Assembly: GCF_042675665.1 (NCBI RefSeq)
Contig: NZ_JBHTJI010000001.1
Span: 1,178,001-1,242,000, forward strand
Direction of reading: 5' to 3'
From: Mariniflexile jejuense
GTDB lineage: Bacteria > Bacteroidota > Bacteroidia > Flavobacteriales > Flavobacteriaceae
DNA length: 64,000 nucleotides
Below, in pieces: positions 26,501 through 34,900 of this stretch (positions are counted from its first letter, which is position 1; each line of letters starts with the position of its first letter). The notes below the pieces were generated by a model. That model ran no database searches. It saw nothing but the letters and a program-made list of their open reading frames with translations, and was not told where the DNA came from. A program made the position numbers and the translations under genes.

Positions 26501-26943
26501 TCGTCCATATCTACCCAATAACCCATTTTTTGGGTTAGGTCGTTCCAAACATCGGTGTAACGCATTACGGCTTTACGGCAAGCAGCGTTATAATCTTCTA
26601 CCGAAATGGTTTTACCAATATCTTCTTTGGTAATGCCCAATTCTTTTTCAACACCCAATTCAATAGGTAACCCGTGTGTATCCCAACCTGCTTTACGCTT
26701 TACTTGATACCCTTTCATGGTTTTGTATCGCGGAAAAATATCTTTAATGGCGCGCGCCAACACGTGGTGAACACCAGGTAAACCGTTTGCTGAAGGTGGT
26801 CCTTCAAAAAACACAAACGATTCATTGTTTTCTCTGGTAGAAACACTTTTTTCAAAAATGTTGTTTTCTTGCCAATAGTTAAGAATCTCTTCTGCAACTT
26901 TTGGTAAGTCAAGTCCTTTATATTCAGGAAATTTCATGCTCAT
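23539..26943 (-). CDS. ileS: Isoleucyl-tRNA synthetase, long eukaryote-like type
   Basis: 1134 residues, longer than the usual 930-residue bacterial enzyme and matching type 2 (eukaryote-like) IleRS. It charges tRNA-Ile and edits mischarged valine through the CP1 domain (roughly 200-420). The KMSKR loop is intact (GQKMSKRLGNAIDP). The first signature is altered: where type 2 enzymes have HYGH after GLP, this protein has G57-V58-H59-H60 (26764-26775), so the first and third residues appear exchanged. The anticodon domain (about 690 on) and a C-terminal extension are present. A second ATG two codons in (26937) could also be the start. Confidence 0.97.
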   Translation of the reverse strand: MSMKFPEYKGLDLPKVAEEILNYWQENNIFEKSVSTRENNESFVFFEGPPSANGLPGVHHVLARAIKDIFPRYKTMKGYQVKRKAGWDTHGLPIELGVEKELGITKEDIGKTISVEDYNAACRKAVMRYTDVWNDLTQKMGYWVDMDDPYITYEPKYMESVWWLLKEIYNKNLLYKGYTIQPYSPKAGTGLSSHELNQPGTYQDVTDTTIVAQFKAKPASLPNFLQNEGDIRFLAWTTTPWTLPSNTALTVGPKIDYVLVKTFNQYTFEPINVILAKKLVPYQFAGKFNQVETKEELSGYNTNDKKIPFFIVKEFIGKDLVGITYEQLLPYALPNDNPENAFRVISGDFVTTEDGTGIVHTAPTFGADDALVAKQATPEVPPMLVKDENGNLVPLVDLQGKFRPEMGEYAGKYVKNEYYNDGEAPERSVDVEIAIKLKEENKAFKVEKYKHSYPNCWRTDKPILYYPLDSWFIKVTDIKERMFELNETINWKPKATGTGRFGNWLANANDWNLSRSRYWGIPLPIWRTEDGKEEICIGSVEELKSEMEKAVSAGILSKAIFEDFEVGNNSEENYAKIDLHKNIVDEIVLVSASGKPMKRESDLIDVWFDSGAMPYAQWHYPFENKNLIDKGTSYPADFIAEGVDQTRGWFYTLHAIGTMVFDSVAYKNVVSNGLVLDKNGQKMSKRLGNAIDPFETLSTYGADATRWYMISNANPWDNLKFDLEGVEEVKRKFFGTLYNTYSFFQLYANLDSFNYSEAEIAINERPEIDRWILSELNTLIKKVDAFYAEYEPTKAARAISDFTQDYLSNWYVRLCRRRFWKGDYGQDKISAYQTLYTCMVTIAKLGAPIAPFFMDRLYLDLNAATQKETFESVHLAEFPKYDASLVDKSLESKMEAAQTISSLVLSLRAKEKIKVRQPLQKIMIPVTSKQQKEEILAVSDLIKHEVNVKEIELLEEASDILVKQIKPNFKTLGPRFGKDMKAVASLVTNFSAQDINKIEQNGVLDIEVNGKNITLALDDVEITSQDIEGWLVANEGNLTVALDVTISDDLRMEGVARELVNRIQNLRKDSGFEVTDRIDVKLQSDKQIDTAINTNMSYIKAETLTEKLEIIEKLDNGIEIAFDDVNTKLYIQKH

Positions 26944-27010
26944 TATATCAAATTTCTTTTCGAGGTGCGAAATTAAGGATTTATCCTTAAATGATTAATT
27001 TTTAATCATA

Positions 27011-27042
27011 AAAAAAGCCAAAACTATTATTTTGGCTTTTTT
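27011..27042 (-). terminator. Intrinsic terminator after the T9SS gene tail
   Basis: Perfect 13-bp stem (27011-27023 with 27030-27042) built on AAGCCAAAA/TTTTGGCTT with a 6-nt loop. Its A and T flanks are part of the stem, so it could act in either direction. It separates the gene tail at 27067 from ileS. Confidence 0.85.
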
Positions 27043-27066
27043 AAGACTAACTCTAACTATTATAAA

Positions 27067-27238
27067 TTAATTAACTATGAATTTTTTTGTTACAACTTGA
27101 CCCGTTTTGGCTTTAAACCAAGCTATGTATGCTCCTGTTGAAACATTTGATATTTTTATACCATTATTCAAGGTTTCTTGTGATACATTGGTAAACTCTT
27201 GCACTATTTGACCACGCATATCTACTATGGACAATTTA
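27067..27238 (-). CDS. C-terminal end of a T9SS-secreted protein (cut by assembly gap)
   Basis: 57 residues remain before the stop, running directly into the Ns. The segment KLSIVDMRGQIVQE, then NGIKISNVSTGAYIAWFKA and VVTKKFIVN, is the last two-thirds of a type A T9SS sorting domain, the tag that sends proteins across the outer membrane through the Por secretion system. The cargo part is missing, and the sequence right of the gap does not continue this frame. The domain that would identify the protein is therefore lost, and its full size is unknown. Confidence 0.8.
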
Positions 27239-27248
27239 NNNNNNNNNN
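27239..27248. other. Assembly gap (ten Ns)
   Basis: Ten consecutive Ns. A round placeholder length means the true distance is unknown. A coding frame breaks off at its left side, and two promoters point into it from the right. A repeated sequence such as an rRNA operon is the likely cause. Confidence 0.95.
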
Positions 27249-27323
27249 TCAAAACCTAAATCTTAATACCTACAACCTATTTATGAACTTCGCTTCGTTG
27301 ACTACTGCCCTTTTTAGCGGCTG

Positions 27324-27354
27324 CAAACCTACGATGCTTTTTTTTATCTCACAA
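27324..27354 (-). promoter_or_regulatory. Stable-RNA-type promoter, copy nearer the gap
   Basis: On the minus strand there is TTG (27354-27352), 20 bases, then TAGGTTTG (27331-27324), followed by CAGCCGCTAAAAA. The downstream region includes GTTCATAAATAGG (boxA-like, around 27280-27288). It is an imperfect copy of the promoter at 27472-27501, and the gap begins about 70 bases past the predicted start. Confidence 0.65.
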
Positions 27355-27471
27355 TAGTTTTTTGATATTTTTTTGATTTATTTTTTTGAAGCTTTTATAC
27401 TCCTAATAAAAAATATCTATACCTGTTTATGAACGTTAGCCTAAAACATACTATGCTGTTTTTAGCGGGTG

Positions 27472-27501
27472 CAAACATACTACCCTTTTCCTTTTTAACA
27501 A
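27472..27501 (-). promoter_or_regulatory. Stable-RNA-type promoter, distal copy
   Basis: On the minus strand there is TTG (27501-27499), exactly 19 bases, then TATGTTTG (27479-27472), followed by CACCCGCTAAAAA. GTTCATAAACAGG appears around 27426-27434. A TTTGCACCCGC start is, as I recall, typical of rRNA and tRNA operons in Flavobacteriaceae. Transcription would run left, through the second promoter and into the assembly gap. Confidence 0.7.
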
Positions 27502-27915
27502 TGACTTTTTTTGCCTTTTTTTTATCTTTTTTTTTATTAAATGGTTTTCAAGGTGTTACAAATGGTGATTGTCATATATTAATGGGTATTTTACTGAAAA
27601 TTGAGTGATTTTTGTACAAAGCATACACTTTATTGCTTGCTAGTTGGTGTATTTATAACTCCCTAAGACGCTAAATTTCCTTATTGGTTATTTAGACGTG
27701 AATATTGTAACGTTTAAAATTGGAAAGTTACTATATGTAAAATAACTTTACTGCTATTTGTTTGTAATTGACCTTTAATAAATTCCACCTCTTAGAGTTT
27801 GTAGAGAAATAATCAAAGTAATATACATGCGACTTCTTAGGATCAAAACTTAACTTTAACAGTTTAGACAAAGCAACTCGCTAATTATTTTATAAAAATT
27901 ATACTTATATATATA
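27502..27915. other. AT-rich non-coding spacer
   Basis: No open frame of note, no tRNA and no terminator are visible. The left end is dominated by T-runs (27507-27540), the usual A/T-rich upstream region of a strong leftward promoter. The rest holds nothing I can name. Confidence 0.6.
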
Positions 27916-27946
27916 TTGTATGTATTTGTTTATACTACTATCTTTG
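27916..27946 (+). promoter_or_regulatory. thrS promoter
   Basis: TTG (27916-27918), 20 bases, then TATCTTTG (27939-27946) followed by C, an excellent match to the Bacteroidota promoter. The predicted start leaves a leader of less than 20 bases before the ATG at 27970, so a T-box or other leader regulator is not possible. Confidence 0.65.
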
Positions 27947-27969
27947 CAAACTGAATTTAAATTATTTTA

Positions 27970-29904
27970 ATGATACATATTACATTAACCGATGGTAGCG
28001 TGAAAACGTTTGAGGAAAACGTAACACCAATGGATGTTGCTAAAAGTATAAGTGAAGGATTTGCTAGAAATGTGATTTCGGCGAATTTTAATGGTACAAC
28101 TGTGGAAACGGAAACATTATTGACCACAGATGGGTCGTTAATTTTATACACTTGGAATGACGCAGAAGGTAAATCGGCTTTTTGGCATTCATCTGCCCAT
28201 GTGTTGGCTCAAGCTGTTGAAGAATTGTATCCTGGAGTAAAGCTTACTATTGGTCCTGCTATTGAGAATGGATTTTATTATGATGTTGATTTTGGCGATA
28301 AGCCTATTTCAGAAAAAGACTTTAAAGCGATTGAAGATAAAATGTTGGAAATTGCTAGGGGTAAACATGAATTCAAAATGCGTTCGGCAACTAAGGCGGA
28401 AGCTTTACAGCTATATATAGGTAATCCCTATAAAACAGAGCTTATAGAAAATCTTGAAGATGGCACTATTACATTTTGTGACCATTCAACGTTTACAGAT
28501 TTGTGTCGTGGTGGTCACATACCTAACACTGGCATTATAAAAGCTGTAAAAGTATTGAGTGTTGCTGGTGCATATTGGAGAGGAAATGAAAATAACCCAC
28601 AATTAACACGTATATATGGTATTTCGTTTCCAAAGCAGAAAGACCTTACTGAATATCTAGAGTTACTTGAAGAAGCTAAAAAACGTGACCACAGAAAACT
28701 TGGAAAAGAATTAGAACTGTTTACATTTTCGCAAAAAGTGGGTCAAGGTTTACCATTATGGCTACCAAAAGGTGCTGCTTTACGCGAACGTTTGGAGAAC
28801 TTTTTAAAAGCAGCTCAAAAGAAAGCTGGTTATGAAATGGTGGTAACGCCACATATTGGACAAAAAGAACTGTATGTTACTTCTGGACATTATGCTAAAT
28901 ATGGTGCTGATAGTTTTCAGCCAATAAGTACTCCAAAAGAAGGTGAAGAGTTTCTTTTAAAACCAATGAACTGTCCGCACCATTGTGAAATTTACAATAA
29001 CAGCCAGTGGAGTTATAAAGATTTACCAAAGCGTTATGCTGAATTTGGTACCGTATATAGATATGAGCAAAGTGGCGAATTACATGGTTTAACGCGCGTA
29101 AGAGGTTTTACTCAAGATGACGCCCACTTATTTTGTACACCAGACCAATTGGATGCTGAGTTTAAAAATGTAATAGATTTGGTACTTTATGTGTTTGGAT
29201 CGTTAGGTTTTGAAAATTTTACGGCGCAGGTATCATTAAGAGATCCTGAAAACCCTGATAAATATATAGGTAGTCTTGAAAATTGGGAAAAAGCTGAAAA
29301 TGCTATTTTGAGTGCTACCATTGATAAAGGCTTAAATTATACTGTGAAAACTGGTGAAGCTGCTTTTTATGGGCCAAAACTGGATTTTATGGTGAAAGAT
29401 GCATTAGGCAGACAATGGCAATTGGGAACCATTCAGGTTGATTACAACTTACCAGAGCGTTTTAACCTAACCTATAAAGGAAGTGATAATGAGCTACACA
29501 GACCGGTGATGATTCACCGAGCACCTTTTGGTAGCATGGAACGTTTTATTGCTATTTTATTAGAGCATACTGCTGGTAATTTCCCACTTTGGTTAATGCC
29601 AACGCAAGCTATTATACTGTCAATTAGCGAGAAATATGAAAAATACGCTGAAAAAGTTTTAAATTTGCTAGAAAATGACGAAATTCGCGCCCTTGTTGAC
29701 CATAGGAATGAAACTATAGGTAAGAAAATAAGGGAAGCAGAGATGCAAAAACACCCGTATATGATTATTATTGGTGAGCAAGAAGAAAACGAAAACAAAA
29801 TAACTGTGCGACAGCATGGTGGAGAAGATTTAGGAATGATTTCTATAGAAGACTTCTCAAAAATTATAAAAACAGAAATAAGCAAAACGTTAAAATCGTT
29901 TTAA
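27970..29904 (+). CDS. thrS: Threonyl-tRNA synthetase
   Basis: 644 residues, full length. A class II synthetase that charges tRNA-Thr and edits serine. Domains in order: TGS (1-61); the editing domain (about 65-220, with HSSAHVLAQAVE and the Cys/His in FCDHSTFTDLCRGGHIP); the catalytic core (about 240-540, with zinc Cys in LLKPMNCPHHCEIY, motif 2 FGTVYRYEQSGE, and zinc His and motif 3 in VMIHRAPFGSMERF); and the anticodon-binding domain (about 545-644). It is the first gene of the thrS-infC-rpmI-rplT cluster, as in many bacteria. Confidence 0.97.
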   Translation: MIHITLTDGSVKTFEENVTPMDVAKSISEGFARNVISANFNGTTVETETLLTTDGSLILYTWNDAEGKSAFWHSSAHVLAQAVEELYPGVKLTIGPAIENGFYYDVDFGDKPISEKDFKAIEDKMLEIARGKHEFKMRSATKAEALQLYIGNPYKTELIENLEDGTITFCDHSTFTDLCRGGHIPNTGIIKAVKVLSVAGAYWRGNENNPQLTRIYGISFPKQKDLTEYLELLEEAKKRDHRKLGKELELFTFSQKVGQGLPLWLPKGAALRERLENFLKAAQKKAGYEMVVTPHIGQKELYVTSGHYAKYGADSFQPISTPKEGEEFLLKPMNCPHHCEIYNNSQWSYKDLPKRYAEFGTVYRYEQSGELHGLTRVRGFTQDDAHLFCTPDQLDAEFKNVIDLVLYVFGSLGFENFTAQVSLRDPENPDKYIGSLENWEKAENAILSATIDKGLNYTVKTGEAAFYGPKLDFMVKDALGRQWQLGTIQVDYNLPERFNLTYKGSDNELHRPVMIHRAPFGSMERFIAILLEHTAGNFPLWLMPTQAIILSISEKYEKYAEKVLNLLENDEIRALVDHRNETIGKKIREAEMQKHPYMIIIGEQEENENKITVRQHGGEDLGMISIEDFSKIIKTEISKTLKSF

Positions 29905-29933
29905 AAATAAGTTTAACTTAAAAATATAACGCC

Positions 29934-30482
29934 ATAGCAATTAGAAGAAAATCGCAACCCGCCAAAAGGGTTTCACAAGAGGACAAACACAACATAAACT
30001 CTAAGATTACTGCACAAAAGGTACGCCTTGTTGGAGACAATGTAGAAATTGGTATCTACACAAAAGGTGATGCTATGAGAATTGCAACTGAACAAGAATT
30101 AGATCTAGTTGAGATTTCTCCTAACGCGGATCCACCTGTTTGTAAGGTTATGGATTATAAAAAGTTTCTTTACGAACAAAAGAAGCGTGATAAGGTTATT
30201 AAAGCGAAAGCAACCAAAGTTATTATTAAAGAAATACGTTTTGGTCCACAAACGGATGATCATGACTATGACTTTAAAAAGAAACACGCTGAAAAATTCT
30301 TAAAAGAAGGAGCTAAATTAAAAGCCTTTGTGTTTTTTAAAGGGCGTTCAATCATTTTTAAAGAACAAGGTCAAATCTTATTATTAAGATTAGCGCAAGA
30401 TCTTGAAGAATTTGGTAAAGTAGAACAAATGCCACAACTGGAAGGTAAACGTATGACTATGTTTATTGCTCCAAAAAAATAG
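29934..30482 (+). CDS. infC: Translation initiation factor IF-3 with non-AUG start
   Basis: The IF-3 frame extends upstream of the first ATG (30075) through clearly homologous sequence (HNINSKITAQKVRLVGDNVE) to a stop at 29919-29921, with no ATG anywhere. Possible starts are ATA at 29934 (reading M-A-I-R-R-K) or ATT at 29940. I use ATA, giving 182 residues. IF-3 binds the 30S subunit and checks initiator codon pairing. A rare start codon is the basis of IF-3 autoregulation in E. coli (AUU), and the same logic probably applies here. The C-terminal domain (IKEIRFGPQTDDHDY, KAFVFFKGR) is complete. It sits 29 bases after thrS. Confidence 0.93.
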   Translation: MAIRRKSQPAKRVSQEDKHNINSKITAQKVRLVGDNVEIGIYTKGDAMRIATEQELDLVEISPNADPPVCKVMDYKKFLYEQKKRDKVIKAKATKVIIKEIRFGPQTDDHDYDFKKKHAEKFLKEGAKLKAFVFFKGRSIIFKEQGQILLLRLAQDLEEFGKVEQMPQLEGKRMTMFIAPKK

Positions 30483-30569
30483 ATAAAAGAATATCTTATA
30501 TAAATAAGATGCTGAAATAAATTCAGCACAACGTAATTAAGCGAAATAATTAAAACCTAGGAAAAGAAA

Positions 30570-30767
30570 ATGCCTAAAATGAAAACAAAATCTAGTGCCA
30601 AAAAACGCTTTAAGCTAACTGGTACTGGTAAGATAAAAAGAAAGCACGCTTTTAAAAGTCACATCTTAACAAAGAAGTCTAAAAAACGTAAGCTTGCTCT
30701 AACGCATGATACCTTAGTAGATAAGGCGGATGAGAATAATGTTAAAATAATGTTACGCTTAAAGTAA
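30570..30767 (+). CDS. rpmI: Ribosomal protein L35
   Basis: 65 residues, standard length, strongly basic: MPKMKTKSSAKKRFKLTGTG, then KHAFKSHILTKKSKKRK and a C-terminal LRLK. A component of the 50S subunit. It lies between infC and rplT in the conserved order. The 154-base spacer to rplT is long and contains a heptamer array. Confidence 0.97.
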   Translation: MPKMKTKSSAKKRFKLTGTGKIKRKHAFKSHILTKKSKKRKLALTHDTLVDKADENNVKIMLRLK

Positions 30768-30823
30768 CAACTTTTTAACCGGTTAAAATAAATTATAAAC
30801 CCTGGAGTTAGGCAATAAAAAGA

Positions 30824-30854
30824 GTTAAAAGTTAAAAGTTAAAAGTTAAAAGTT
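30824..30854 (+). repeat. GTTAAAA heptamer array in the rpmI-rplT spacer
   Basis: Four perfect copies of GTTAAAA (30824-30851) plus a partial fifth. The same unit in the same copy number, also in sense orientation to its operon, occurs at 43288-43320. It lies 67 bases before the rplT start. Confidence 0.85.
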
Positions 30855-30921
30855 TCGAACAACTAATAACCTAAGACCAACAACTGAATTAACCGCCTAC
30901 TACAAAAAAACAATTAAAATT

Positions 30922-31266
30922 ATGCCAAGATCAGTAAATTCTGTAGCAAAAAGAGCCCGAAGAAAAAAGGTTCTAAAACAAGCAAAAGGCTTTTTCGGAC
31001 GTCGTAAAAACGTTTGGACAGTAGCAAAAAATGCGGTTGAAAAAGCGATGCAATACTCGTACAGAGACCGTAGAGCAAAAAAGAGAACATTCCGTGCATT
31101 ATGGATTGCCCGTATTAATGCAGGTGCCAGAGAACATGGATTATCTTATTCTCAATTTATGGGAAAATTAAAAGCTAATGATATTGAACTAAACCGTAAG
31201 GTTTTAGCAGATTTAGCTATGAATAACCCTGAGGCTTTTAAAGCCGTAATAGAGAAAGTAAAATAA
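30922..31266 (+). CDS. rplT: Ribosomal protein L20
   Basis: 114 residues, standard length: MPRSVNSVAKRARRKKVLKQ with the basic N-terminal extension that threads into 23S rRNA, AKGFFGRRKNVWTVAKNAVE, and YRDRRAKKRTFRALWIARIN. It is needed early in 50S assembly. In several bacteria it represses its own operon through a leader RNA structure; the heptamer-containing spacer here has no evident rRNA mimic. The last gene of the operon, followed by a small GGCG-TTTT-CGCC hairpin and then a strong terminator. Confidence 0.97.
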   Translation: MPRSVNSVAKRARRKKVLKQAKGFFGRRKNVWTVAKNAVEKAMQYSYRDRRAKKRTFRALWIARINAGAREHGLSYSQFMGKLKANDIELNRKVLADLAMNNPEAFKAVIEKVK

Positions 31267-31313
31267 GGCGTTTTCGCCTATTGTAAAACATATTATATTC
31301 GCTTAATATATAG

Positions 31314-31342
31314 AAAATCCGATTCGTTTTGAATCGGATTTT
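31314..31342. terminator. Bidirectional intrinsic terminator
   Basis: Perfect 12-bp stem AAAATCCGATTC/GAATCGGATTTT with a 5-nt loop and a T-run to 31346. It lies between rplT and the convergent YjbQ gene. Confidence 0.88.
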
Positions 31343-31348
31343 TTTATT

Positions 31349-31771
31349 TTATACTCCAAAAGCTGTTATTACTAGTTGCCTAGAGCCTCCATAATCTCTA
31401 TGTTCACACAAATAAATACCTTGCCATATTCCTAAATTTAATTTTCCGTTGGTTATAGGTATTTGTATTGAAGCACCTAGTAAAGACGCTTTAATATGTG
31501 CAGGCATATCATCAGCTCCTTCAAAAGTATGTTTATAGTAAGATGCATTTTCTGGAACCATAACATTAAAATGACTCTCAAAATCCTTTCTTACCGTATA
31601 ATCGGCATTTTCATTAATGGTTAAACTTGCCGATGTATGTTTTATAAACACTTGTAATTGCCCTATTTTAATTTGATTAATCTCTGGTATTGCCTGTACA
31701 ACTTCATTTGTAATTAAATGAAATCCTCTGGGTTTTGATGCTAATTGTATTTGGTTTTGAAAAAACTTCAT
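31349..31771 (-). CDS. YjbQ/UPF0047 family protein
   Basis: 140 residues, the usual length. It matches the YjbQ family: FIKHTSASLTINENAD, VPENASYYKHTFEGADDMPA, HIKASLLGASIQIPI and LGIWQGIYLCEHRDYGG are the family signatures, with conserved His that cluster in a possible active site. Some members show weak thiamine phosphate synthase activity in vitro, but the physiological role is not settled. A monocistronic gene convergent with rplT. Confidence 0.93.
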   Translation of the reverse strand: MKFFQNQIQLASKPRGFHLITNEVVQAIPEINQIKIGQLQVFIKHTSASLTINENADYTVRKDFESHFNVMVPENASYYKHTFEGADDMPAHIKASLLGASIQIPITNGKLNLGIWQGIYLCEHRDYGGSRQLVITAFGV

Positions 31772-31871
31772 AGATATATTTAAAACTTTTCATCTTGATT
31801 TGATATACTAATTTACATTAAAACTTTGAAGTTGAAACCTAATTACATTATGGAATTTTTATAAAATAAAA

Positions 31872-31897
31872 CAGCCACATTATTTCTAATATGGCTG
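31872..31897 (-). terminator. Intrinsic terminator after the LamG protein gene
   Basis: 11-bp stem with one mismatch around CAGCCA/TGGCTG (31872-31882 with 31887-31897) and loop TTTC, followed on the minus strand by a T-rich run. It lies 24 bases past the stop at 31922. Confidence 0.75.
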
Positions 31898-31921
31898 CTC
31901 AATTTTAATCAGATTAAATCT

Positions 31922-34900
31922 TTAGTTTTTTACTAATTTTTTAGTAATTCTACCTTGATCAGATTTTATATTTATTAAATATATTCCTGACTGAAGTTTA
32001 GATGTATCTAACATATTTTTACTACCTACTAATTTCTTTTCAGTAATCTGTCTTCCGTTAATATCTAAAACCTGTACTGAAACATTAGTTAATGCTTTTA
32101 CTTCTATATATAAGTTATCATTAACTGGATTAGGATATAATTTTATATCATTTTCAATTCGTGTTTTACTAACTGATAAAGTACCGCAAGTAGTTCCAAA
32201 TGTCCAATCGAAATACTCCATATTAGAATACGTACCATTTAAATTATTTCCGGAATTATCTATAAACGTAGTGCTTAATGGAGCTTCTTCAAAATCGTAC
32301 TGAGCAATTAAACCGCTTGTACCTGAAGGAATACAAGTGTTCATGGTAGATTGAATTTCAGATTCTGTTCTTACTATATTCCATATTTTCACTAAATCTA
32401 TTTCTGCTGCAGCATAATAACTTACGGCATCACTTCCTATAACAACTGGATACGTATTATTAGTTATGTTACCTAATGTAAGTGTTTCAGAAGCATCTAA
32501 AACGCCATTTATATAAATTTTAGCAGTTGTACCATCATAAGTAGCTGCAATATGGTAGGTTGTGTGCAACTCTAAATTAGTTGCCGATGTAACACCTAAA
32601 TTACTATATCCATGAGGATAAAATACTACCTTTTCATCTTCAAGTTCTAATAACCAGCCATTATCAAATGATTCATCTTCCGCTTTGAATACTATTGGAG
32701 CATAAGACTCATAATCGATTAGCTTTACATAACTTTCCACAGTTATTTCATTAGTTAAATCAAATAAAGCATTATGATCTATTGTTAATGTTTCTTCATA
32801 ATCATTTATTCTAATAGCATGAGGGCTATTGGTTGCATCGTAAACCGCAATTTTAAACATGGCGTTTGATGGAACTTCACCATATTCCCATGCACGTATA
32901 TATAGTACTTCATTTGGTGTAAGACCAGAAAGTTCTAATTTAGAAAAACCATTATCACCTCCATAATCTGCACAATCTACGTAGGTTAAATTATTACAAT
33001 CACCTGTATAAACTTCAATAACAGTATCCCAATCGTCATTGGTATTTAATCCAAAGGTTTCAACAGTTAAATATCCTGAAGCTGGTATAACAGTGGTGTA
33101 CCAAACATCTGCCACATCACTTCCATCACAATCTGGTGTTGGAGCAGAATAAGAGTATGTTGCTCCTTCTAAATTAACAGTTTCGGCATTTGATGTACGT
33201 GTAGTACCTACGGTTAAAGCAATTCCTCCAGTACATTCATCATTAGCTGGTGGTATCAATTCATAAACAGAAATTTGGAAAATTGCCTCAGAAAATGATT
33301 CATTGTATGCTTGATTACTTGTTGTTTTTTTGGTAGTATTACCTGATTTAACTACTACAGGAAAACCACCTTCTCCTTCTCCGCCGCCAAAATTTTGGCT
33401 ATATTCCCAAACACGTATAGAAATAGTTTCACCTGGTGTAAGATCTGAAAGTTCTAATTTAGAAAAACCATTATCTCCTCCACCATCTGCGCAATCTAAA
33501 TACGTTAAATTATTACAATCACCAATATACAATTCTATAACAGAATCCAAATAATCTTCAGTGTTAAAACCAAAAGTTTCAACAGTTAAATTTCCTGAAG
33601 CTGGTACTACGGCTGTATACCAAGTATCTCCTCCATTATAACCGCTACAATTTGGAGATGGTGCTGAAGAAGAATCGGTTGCACCACCTAGATTTACTGT
33701 TACAGCATTTGAAGCTCTATTAGTGCCTACTGTTAACATAGTTCCTCCTAAGCATTCATCATTAGCTGGTGGTAACAATTCGTAAGCAGAAATTTGAAAA
33801 GTTGCATTTGAATAGGATGTGTAATTTTCAAACACTCTTATGTAAATAGTTTCACTTGGAGTTAAACCAGAGAGTTGTAATTTAGAAAAATCTGAGTTAC
33901 TATCGTCGTTATTACAATCAATATATTGTAAATTATTACAATCACCATTATAAACTTCAAGAACAGTGTTCCAATCATCATTAGGATTTGTTCCAAACGT
34001 TTTTACAACTAAATTTCCAGAAGCTGGAACTATTGTTGTGTACCATACATCACCACCTTCATAACCTCCACAATCTGGTTCTGGTGCTGTAGAAGAATTT
34101 GTTGCTCCGCCTAAATTAACAGTTACTGCGTTAGAGGTTTGAGTAGTACCAACCGTTAAAGCAACTCCTCCTGAACAATCATCATTAGCAGGAGGTGGTG
34201 GTGTTACAAAAACTTCAATTGAAGCTCTATTTATACTTTCACAACCATTATTGTTTGTACTAGCAACCCAATAAACGGTAGATCCTAATGCACTTGTGCT
34301 TGGTGTTGGAGCTGTTGTACTTCCAACGCCTCCAGTCATAGATGTATACCACAACAGTCCTGTACCATCAGAAATTGCTGTAAGTGGTGAAGCTGATGCA
34401 TTAATTTGATAAGCAATAGGTGAAGTTACTTGAGGTGCATCAAATATATCAATTTGTACTTCGGTTTTTTCACTTTCGCAACCATTAGCATTAACTACTG
34501 CATAGTATAATGTACCATTATATAAAGTTGTATTTTCGTCTAATGTTGCACTAGAAAAAGGACTGTAATACCATTTAACAGTTTCACTTGGTACAGGTGT
34601 TAAATCTGCTCCTGTTAATAAACACTCTATTTGAGCTTGAGCTACTGGAGCAGCTGGAATTGTAACGCCACTAGTAAGTATTGAATTAGAACGGAAATTA
34701 GATGTTAATCCATTTAATGCGAAATTTGTAAAAGTTCCGTTATAATTATTAGTAGAATTATCATTTAATGCAAGAATATCATTATTATTTAAACCATCAT
34801 TTCCAGTATTAAATTTATAATAAGCCATTAATCCTGTTTCATTTCCATTCAATTCACAACTAAAGGCACCTTGAATTTGAGAATTAGTGCGAGCAATATT

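Noticed and set aside
27249..27969. Possible small gene or riboswitch in the spacer before thrS
   Set aside because: No open frame with plausible content, and the thrS promoter leaves a leader too short for a riboswitch or T-box.
29514..29885. 123-codon open frame opposite the 3' end of thrS
   Set aside because: Opposite the conserved anticodon-binding domain; low-complexity Ser/Ile/Phe content.
30105..30303. Short open frames on both strands within infC
   Set aside because: They overlap conserved IF-3 sequence; the extended IF-3 frame explains the region.
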